A DNA stretch of 64,000 bases from an uncultured Stenotrophomonas sp. Its GTDB lineage: Bacteria > Pseudomonadota > Gammaproteobacteria > Xanthomonadales > Xanthomonadaceae. The notes below the pieces were generated by a model. That model did not search any database. It saw only the letters and a list, made by a program, of their open reading frames with translations, and had not been told where the DNA came from. Below, piece by piece: positions 58,477-64,000 of the stretch; position 1 is the first letter of the stretch, and each line of letters starts with the position of its first letter. A program made the position numbers and the translations under genes. The stretch covers positions 62,001 through 126,000 of the forward strand of contig CAJYNG010000019.1 of assembly GCA_913775725.1 (NCBI GenBank), read 5' to 3'.

Positions 58477-60914
58477 CGGCTCGGAGGAGGAGTGGCAGCG
58501 GCAGGTGCTGCGGCAGGTTCGGCGGGCGCTTCCGGTTTGCGGTCCAGGCCGAACCAGCTGCGCCAGCCGCCGCCTTCGCCTTCGGCACCGCCCTGCCCGT
58601 CCGGCGACACCGCCGGCGCGCACGGTGCATACGCCGGTGCATAGCCGACCACGAACGGGAAGCGGCGTGCACCCGGGCAGCCTTCATCGGTCGTGTTGAG
58701 ACCGGTGGGCGCCACCGACTGCCAGTCCAGGCCCTTGTTGCTGACACGCAGCGGTGCGCTCGGCAGGCGCTGGAAGATGCCCGACCAGACCCGCATCGCG
58801 CCGGTGGCGCCGTACAGGCCGGCCTGCTCGTTCTGGTCGTTGCCGATCCAGATCACCGCCAGATGATCGCCGGTGTAACCGGCATACCAGCTGTCACGGC
58901 CATCGTTGGTGGTACCGGTCTTGCCGGCCGGCTGCAGCCGGCCCAGACCGTCGGCGTTGAGGCGCTGCGCGGTACCGCTGGCGACCACCTGCTGCAGGCC
59001 GACGCTGATCAGGTTGGCGGCGATCGAGTCGCCTTCCTGGGCCGGTGCCGGGGTCTTGTCATACCGCTTGAGCAGCTTGCCCTGCGGATCGAGCACGCCA
59101 CGCACCGCGTGCAACGGCTGGATCTCGCCGCCGGACGCGAGGAACTGGTACAGCTGCGCCATCGCGTACGGGCTCTGGTCGGTCGAGCCGAGGATCACCG
59201 CCGGATTCGCTTCGGCCTTGATACCCGCCAGCACGTGGATCAGCTGGGTTACGCGCTCGGGGCCGACCTGCATGCCCACGCGCACGGTTGCCTGGTTGTA
59301 GGAATGCGCCAGCGCGTCGATCAGGCGAACCGTGCCATGGCTGCGGTTGTCGGCATTGCCGGGGTTCCAGTTGCGGCCACGGCCGAGCTGGACGGTCACC
59401 GGTGAATCGTCGACCCAGCTGGCCAGCGAGTAACGGTCCGGCTGAGCCAGGGCCAGCAAGTACACGAACGGCTTGAGCAGCGAGCCGACCGGACGCTGTG
59501 CTTCGATCGCTCGATTGAAGCCGACCTCGGACACTTCACGGCTGCCGATCACCGCCAGCACGTCACCGTTGTGCACGTCGGTCAGCACCATGCCGGCCTG
59601 CAGTTCGGGGCGACGCTTGCTTTCCAGCGACTTGATGGTGCGGGTCACCGCGCCTTCGGCATAGGCCTGCGCGGACGGCGACATACCGGTCATCACGCTC
59701 AGGCCCGCACCCTGCAGCGCCGATTCCGGATAGTCATGGCCAAGCTGGCGACGAACCAGGTCGACGTAAGCCGGGAAGCGGTTGGCCGCGACCAGGCCCG
59801 GCGTCTTGGGCACGCCCAGCGGTGCCTTCAGCGCGCGCTGGTACTCGGCATCGTCGATCAACGTGGCTTCGTGCAGCTTGCCCAGCACGAAGTTGCGGCG
59901 GTCCAGCGCACGCTCCGGGTTGCGCCGCGGGTCGTAGAACGACGGCCCCTTGACCAGGCCGATCAGCAGCGCGATCTGCTCGGTCTCCAGCGACTGCAGG
60001 TCACGGCCGAACCAGAACTCGGCGCCGGAGGACATGCCATGGATCGCCTGGCTGCCACGCTGGCCCAGGTACACCTGGTTGAGATAGGCCTCGAAGATGG
60101 TGCGCTTGTCGTAGCGCGCTTCCATGATCAGCGCGTACAGCACTTCGTTGAACTTGCGTGTGACCGTCTGTTCCTTGCCGATGCCGAGCAGGCCGCTGCG
60201 GGCCAGCTGCTGGGTCAGCGTTGAAGCACCCTGGCGGCTCTGGCCACCGGAGCGGATGGTCACCCACACCGCGCGGGCAATGCCGGACAGGTCGATGCCG
60301 TGGTGGCGGTTGAAGTCCTTGTCCTCGACCGCCTGCAGGCCGGTCACCAGCAGGTCCGGCGCCTCGTCCATGCGGATCAGGCGGCGCTCTTCCTGCTTCT
60401 GCCCGTACAGCGTGGCGATGCGTGCAGGATCCAGCCGCGCGGCCTTCAGCGCCTTGCGGTTGTCGGCGTCTCGCAGCGAAGCGACCGCACCGTCGGACAA
60501 CGACAGCTCCAGCCGGCGCGGAGCGACGCGGCCATCGACATCGTTGTAGCCGCGGCTGGAAATAACGAAACGCCCACCGTTCACCGCATAGGTGGCCGGC
60601 TCCTTGCCCTGTCCGTCATCGCGGTAGGCGGACGCGGCCAGCTCGGTCTTCAGGGTCGCCGCGTCCAACGCCTTGCCCGGCGCAAGCACCAGCGGACGCG
60701 CATACACACGGGTCGGGATCTGCCAGCGCAGCTCACCGAAGCGCTGGGTCACCTGTTGGTTCAGGTACAGCGTATAGGGGATCAGGAAACCCAATCCCAA
60801 CGCGACCGCGGCCATGCTCCAGGTGATCAGGCGACGCCGCCACAGCGGGCTGTCGTCCTGCTGGTCGTCGTCGTCGAAATCGTCGATGTCGTCGGAATCG
60901 TAGCGTCGGGGCAC
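58473..60914 (-). CDS. mrcB: Penicillin-binding protein 1B (bifunctional)
   Basis: 813 residues. Cytoplasmic acidic N-terminus (DIDDFDDDDQQDD), transmembrane helix (about 28-52), UB2H-like region, GT51 domain (VEDKDFNRHHGID, GASTLTQQLARSG) and transpeptidase with SxxK in RPVGSLLKPFVY (about 477), SYN (SYNQATVRVG) and KTGTT (about 662), ending in a Pro/Ala-rich tail. It makes and cross-links peptidoglycan in the periplasm and is inhibited by beta-lactams. Overlaps the following lipoprotein gene by 4 bases. Confidence 0.97.
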   Translation of the reverse strand: MPRRYDSDDIDDFDDDDQQDDSPLWRRRLITWSMAAVALGLGFLIPYTLYLNQQVTQRFGELRWQIPTRVYARPLVLAPGKALDAATLKTELAASAYRDDGQGKEPATYAVNGGRFVISSRGYNDVDGRVAPRRLELSLSDGAVASLRDADNRKALKAARLDPARIATLYGQKQEERRLIRMDEAPDLLVTGLQAVEDKDFNRHHGIDLSGIARAVWVTIRSGGQSRQGASTLTQQLARSGLLGIGKEQTVTRKFNEVLYALIMEARYDKRTIFEAYLNQVYLGQRGSQAIHGMSSGAEFWFGRDLQSLETEQIALLIGLVKGPSFYDPRRNPERALDRRNFVLGKLHEATLIDDAEYQRALKAPLGVPKTPGLVAANRFPAYVDLVRRQLGHDYPESALQGAGLSVMTGMSPSAQAYAEGAVTRTIKSLESKRRPELQAGMVLTDVHNGDVLAVIGSREVSEVGFNRAIEAQRPVGSLLKPFVYLLALAQPDRYSLASWVDDSPVTVQLGRGRNWNPGNADNRSHGTVRLIDALAHSYNQATVRVGMQVGPERVTQLIHVLAGIKAEANPAVILGSTDQSPYAMAQLYQFLASGGEIQPLHAVRGVLDPQGKLLKRYDKTPAPAQEGDSIAANLISVGLQQVVASGTAQRLNADGLGRLQPAGKTGTTNDGRDSWYAGYTGDHLAVIWIGNDQNEQAGLYGATGAMRVWSGIFQRLPSAPLRVSNKGLDWQSVAPTGLNTTDEGCPGARRFPFVVGYAPAYAPCAPAVSPDGQGGAEGEGGGWRSWFGLDRKPEAPAEPAAAPAAATPPPSR

Positions 60915-60998
60915 GGGGATGCGGGCAGGTAGGGTCTGGCGAGTCTAACGCAGCCGCCGTGGCGGCTGGCAGGCAATGGGCTGCGGTTTCACTGCAGT

Positions 60999-62051
60999 TC
61001 AAGCAGGGCGCGACGTCCGCTGGCCTGCCGCGGCCCCTGCCAGCGCCGCCCGGAGGCCCTTCCAGCCGGCTCCGGCGAGGCAGACATTGGCCAACCGAGC
61101 GATCAAGCGCGGCGCGTCATGGGCGATCCAGCGCCCCTGAACATCCGCGCGGCGATACAACTGCAGGCGCGACCACGCCATGCGCCAGGCCAGCGCGTGA
61201 AGCCCCTGGAAGCGCTCCGGCGCCACGACCATGCCACGCTGTCGCAGCAGAGCATCCAGGGCCAGCAGGCGCCCCGCCGTGCGCTTGCGCGCCTGCGCAT
61301 CGAACAGGTCGAGATGGCGCAGGCGTTGCAGAAAGCCGCGCCGACTGGCTCCGATCTGGTTGTTGCCATGCTGCCGATAGTCGATGGTCGGTTCGGCCAG
61401 CATGTCCAGCCCTCCACACAGTGATGCGTTGACCGCGAGCCATTCGTCGTGACTCCAGCCCGCAGGCACGGGCAGTGATCCGACCACAAGCTGGCGACGC
61501 AGCGCACAGGTTGCGCCGGTGACAAAATTACGTTGCAGGATCACGTCGGCAGCCAGCCCAGCGCGCTCCAGCTCCACTTCGGCCAGGTGCACTTTCAGCA
61601 CTTCCAGCAGGCGCTGGCCCAGCGGCGCGCCCTGCGCATCCACCAACCGCGCGTCGCTGTGCAGCAGCAACAGGGCCGGGTCTGCCTGGAAGCGCTGCAC
61701 GTAGCTGCGGACCCGCCCCGGATGCCAGACATCATCCTGATCGCACAGGAACAGGATATCGGCCTGACAACGCAGCAGCGCGTCGGCGAAATTGCGCACA
61801 TAGCCAAGATTCTGTGCGTGCTGGACGATCTCGACACGCACGCCCAGCGCCTGCGCGCGCGGCACGAAAGCCAGCAGCAGTTGCAGCGTCTGGTCGCTGG
61901 AGCCGTCATCACCGATCACGACTTCGTTCACCGGCAGATCCTGCTCGAGGATGCTGTCCAGCTGTGCCTGCAGGTAGCGCGCACCGTTGTAGGTGCACAG
62001 CGCAACGCCAATGCGTTCGGCAGCGGCCGATCGGGATGGCGTGTCAGGCAT
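60999..62051 (-). CDS. Family 2 glycosyltransferase (rhamnosyltransferase-like)
   Basis: 350 residues. GT-A fold: VALCTYNGARYLQAQLDSIL, VIGDDGSSDQTLQLL, CDQDDVWHPGR (metal site) and GWSHDEWLA (acceptor region). Typical of O-antigen or rhamnan-type transferases. No transmembrane part. Isolated; no other polysaccharide genes in the window. Acceptor and donor unknown. Confidence 0.88.
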   Translation of the reverse strand: MPDTPSRSAAAERIGVALCTYNGARYLQAQLDSILEQDLPVNEVVIGDDGSSDQTLQLLLAFVPRAQALGVRVEIVQHAQNLGYVRNFADALLRCQADILFLCDQDDVWHPGRVRSYVQRFQADPALLLLHSDARLVDAQGAPLGQRLLEVLKVHLAEVELERAGLAADVILQRNFVTGATCALRRQLVVGSLPVPAGWSHDEWLAVNASLCGGLDMLAEPTIDYRQHGNNQIGASRRGFLQRLRHLDLFDAQARKRTAGRLLALDALLRQRGMVVAPERFQGLHALAWRMAWSRLQLYRRADVQGRWIAHDAPRLIARLANVCLAGAGWKGLRAALAGAAAGQRTSRPA

Positions 62052-62123
62052 CGAACGTACTCGCGGAAAACAAGGCCGGGGGATGGTAGCAGAGCCCCGC
62101 CAGCGCGCGGAAACAGGCGCTGA

Positions 62124-63014
62124 CTAGCCGTTGCCGGGATGCGCGGCGATACGCTGCAGGGCCTGCGCAACGCTCATCGGCTGCCACATGCCCGCCTCCG
62201 GCTGGAATGGTCGCGGCGAGATGCCCAACAGCGCCTGCAGCGGGCCATTGTCTGCAATCAGGTCCTGCTGCAGGCGTGACACCGGGCCGCGGGCGCGTGG
62301 AACCAGTGCGGCCAAGCCACGCAGGGCGCCGCCCGGCAACGGCAGCGCCAGGGTCGGCTGCGCCAGGCTGGCATGCACGCGGCGGAACATCGCGTGATAG
62401 GGCAGCCGTTCGCCGCCGCCGATTTCCAGCACCCTGGAGGCCCCCGCGCCGCTGCTGATGCAGGCCACCACGGCACGGGCGATGTCATCGGCATGCACCG
62501 GCTGGCGCAGGCCATCGGCCAGCGGGATCGGGAAAAGGCGCAGACGCAGCGCGCGCTGCACGATCGGGGTGATGCTGCGGTCGATGCCGGCGCCGTAGAT
62601 CAGCGTCGGCCGCAGGATCGTCCACGCCATGCCGAGACGTTCGGCCTGTTCTATCAAGCCTGCTTCGCCCCGCTGCAGCATCGCTACCACGTCCTGTTCG
62701 TCGGCCTGCTCGGAATCCTGCTTGCTCAGCACGCTCATCGAACTGGTGGCGATGACCCGCCCGGCCGGAGCCACGCTCTGCTGTGACAACCACTGCGCCA
62801 AGCCTTCCAGCGGTCCGAAGCTGGCGATCGCCTTCCAGGCCGGGGATGGCACGCTGTCCAGTGCGCTTGCCAGATCCCCGCACAGCCACTGCACACCGTC
62901 CTGTGCCGGTTGTGGCCGCCGGCTCACCGCCTGCACCCGCTCATGCACCTGCACCAGGCGCGGCAGCAGGAACCGGCCGATCTGGCTGGTGGCTCCGGAA
63001 ACAAGGACGGTCAT
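62124..63014 (-). CDS. NAD(P)-dependent epimerase/dehydratase-like protein
   Basis: 296 residues from ATG 63014 (a GTG at 63020 is also in frame). N-terminal Rossmann GATSQIGRFLL (atypical, shorter than GXXGXXG), SSMSVLSK, then LRPTLIYGAGIDRSI and HADDIARAVV as in extended SDR proteins. The YxxxK position is unclear, so atypical SDR. Candidate -10 TATAGT at 63047-63052. Downstream gap 72 nt to the glycosyltransferase. Confidence 0.8.
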   Translation of the reverse strand: MTVLVSGATSQIGRFLLPRLVQVHERVQAVSRRPQPAQDGVQWLCGDLASALDSVPSPAWKAIASFGPLEGLAQWLSQQSVAPAGRVIATSSMSVLSKQDSEQADEQDVVAMLQRGEAGLIEQAERLGMAWTILRPTLIYGAGIDRSITPIVQRALRLRLFPIPLADGLRQPVHADDIARAVVACISSGAGASRVLEIGGGERLPYHAMFRRVHASLAQPTLALPLPGGALRGLAALVPRARGPVSRLQQDLIADNGPLQALLGISPRPFQPEAGMWQPMSVAQALQRIAAHPGNG

Positions 63015-63077
63015 CGGCACTCCGTGGGCGTGTTGCGGGGCTGGCTACTATAGCGACCCCTCCGGCAACGGCGGGGC

Positions 63078-64000
63078 TCAGGGAGAGGACACCCCGATGT
63101 CGCGCAGGCGCTGCCGCAGCTGCTGGTACTCGCTGCTGGAAGCACCAACCCCGAGCTCGCCGGCCTGCTGCAGGGCGCGCTCGGCAAAGGCCACATCGCC
63201 ATTGCCCAGACGCTCACTGCCAATTGCCAGCCATCGCTGTGCCAGGCGCTGGCGGGCAGCAGGCAAGCCATTCGCAGTGGGTGACAGGGTCTGCCAGGCC
63301 TGCAGGCAGGCCCCTGCCGCCTGCACCCGGTTCTGCCGCAGGTTGTCATCGAAGCAAGTGCGACTGGCAGGCAGCAGGCGGGCGGCGGCGGCTTTCACCC
63401 GTGCATCGCGCGGCGCCAGTGATTGCGCTTCACGCAGCGCATCAAACGCACTGTGACCGGGGGGGCTGATCCACTGCCCTGCACGCTCGGCGCGCTCCAT
63501 CCGGCGCAGATGATCACGCAACTGTCGTTCACGTTGCGCCGTGCTGACGGCCGGTTGTTTCAGAGACTGCTGCGCCTGCTGCGCGCGTTGCAGGCGCTGC
63601 GCCAGCTGCTGACGTGCTGCTGGCGACGCACCCAGTTCTTCCGCCAGCGCCGCATCGCGCTGCGCAGCCTCGAACTGGAAATCATCAGCCTGGGTCTGGC
63701 TGCGCGCGAGCACTGCCTGCAGCGCCTGCTCCCGCCCACGCTGGGCAGTAGGGTCCTCCGGTGCCACCGCCAGCACGGCCAGGAATCCTTTCGCTGCCTT
63801 TTCCAGCTGCTGCCGCTGCAGCGCGCGCTGCGCCTGCCGCAAGCGTTCATCGACCGCACGCGCCAGTGCTTCCTGGCTGGCCGGCAGATCGGCATGGCCT
63901 GCATCGAACTGCCGCGCGCGCTGCACGATTGCGGCCGCTTCGGCCAGTTCTCCGCGCGCAGCCAATGTCCGCGCGTGCTGCAGCAGATCGCTCAGCGCAT
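63078..64000 (-). CDS. Partial helical-repeat protein of unknown function
   Basis: The frame is open to the window edge, so the N-terminus lies beyond; 307 residues are visible, all alpha-helical and Ala/Gln/Arg-rich (RQQLAQRLQRAQQAQQSL, RERQLRDHLRRMERAERAGQ), with TPR-like spacing (AVAPEDPTAQRGREQAL, ARQRLAQRWLAIGSERLGNG). No catalytic motif is visible. It could be the TPR tail of a kinase or a cell-envelope protein; I recognise no family. Confidence 0.6.
   Translation of the reverse strand, partial: ALSDLLQHARTLAARGELAEAAAIVQRARQFDAGHADLPASQEALARAVDERLRQAQRALQRQQLEKAAKGFLAVLAVAPEDPTAQRGREQALQAVLARSQTQADDFQFEAAQRDAALAEELGASPAARQQLAQRLQRAQQAQQSLKQPAVSTAQRERQLRDHLRRMERAERAGQWISPPGHSAFDALREAQSLAPRDARVKAAAARLLPASRTCFDDNLRQNRVQAAGACLQAWQTLSPTANGLPAARQRLAQRWLAIGSERLGNGDVAFAERALQQAGELGVGASSSEYQQLRQRLRDIGVSSP

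Overview
The window reads as chromosome of a Stenotrophomonas maltophilia-group bacterium (Xanthomonadaceae). The grounds are high G+C with strongly biased third codon positions, many SMAG-type palindromes (short GTAG-headed stem-loops known from S. maltophilia), xanthomonad gene sets (a MetX-MetB-Hom operon behind a SAM-I riboswitch, a large Oar-like TonB receptor, a lysine/alanine-rich H1-like protein) and a complete type IV pilus Chp chemosensory cluster beside gshB and a TonB3-like gene. No phage, plasmid, IS, CRISPR, rRNA or tRNA gene is visible. The genes are core or near-core; the unusual material is mostly in the gaps and in a few divergent proteins.

Layout: 1-2.1 kb holds the end of L-serine dehydratase and a secreted alpha/beta hydrolase, each followed by a SMAG dimer. 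2.1-5.6 kb holds the minus-strand methionine operon metX-metB-hom with its SAM-I riboswitch. 5.7-14.9 kb holds an M23 peptidase, prfC, trhA, an AsmA-family protein, a CBS-domain/glycosyltransferase pair, mtgA and hslO. 15-19.2 kb holds a small exported protein and a TonB-dependent receptor. 19.3-24 kb is a lipid module (TetR, alpha/beta hydrolase, fadE, hotdog thioesterase). 24.5-30 kb holds a DUF1304 protein, a nucleotide-transporter-like carrier, a serine hydrolase and an SDR/LysR divergent pair. 30-34.8 kb holds an H1-like protein, gcvT-gcvH, the stomatin/NfeD pair and an Mpo1-like protein. 35-39.7 kb holds the minus-strand nudE-cysQ-mazG-ynfA cluster and the plus-strand bioA-rsmE pair. 39.9-52 kb is the minus-strand pilG-pilH-pilI-pilJ-chpA-chpB-chpC operon. 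52.2-54 kb holds gshB-tonB. 54.6-61 kb holds tsaB, a DinG/YoaA-type helicase, an LpoP-like lipoprotein and mrcB. The end holds a glycosyltransferase, an NAD-dependent epimerase-like gene and an open partial gene.

The most interesting signal is a repeat family found at four intergenic sites (about 11.3, 24.0, 54.1 and 57.5 kb). Each site has two copies in inverted orientation. Every copy has a 52-nt core holding two small hairpins, enclosed by complementary arms of 21-28 nt. The arms and both inner stems differ in sequence between copies but stay base-paired (compensatory change), which suggests a selected three-way-junction structure. All four sites lie at gene 3' ends, three of them between convergent genes.

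Other leads are a Chp system whose CheB-like protein has lost its catalytic serine and which has no CheR/PilK gene beside it, SMAG elements that supply stop codons, a probable leaderless hydrolase mRNA under a palindromic operator, and a short-chain dehydrogenase without the catalytic tyrosine.
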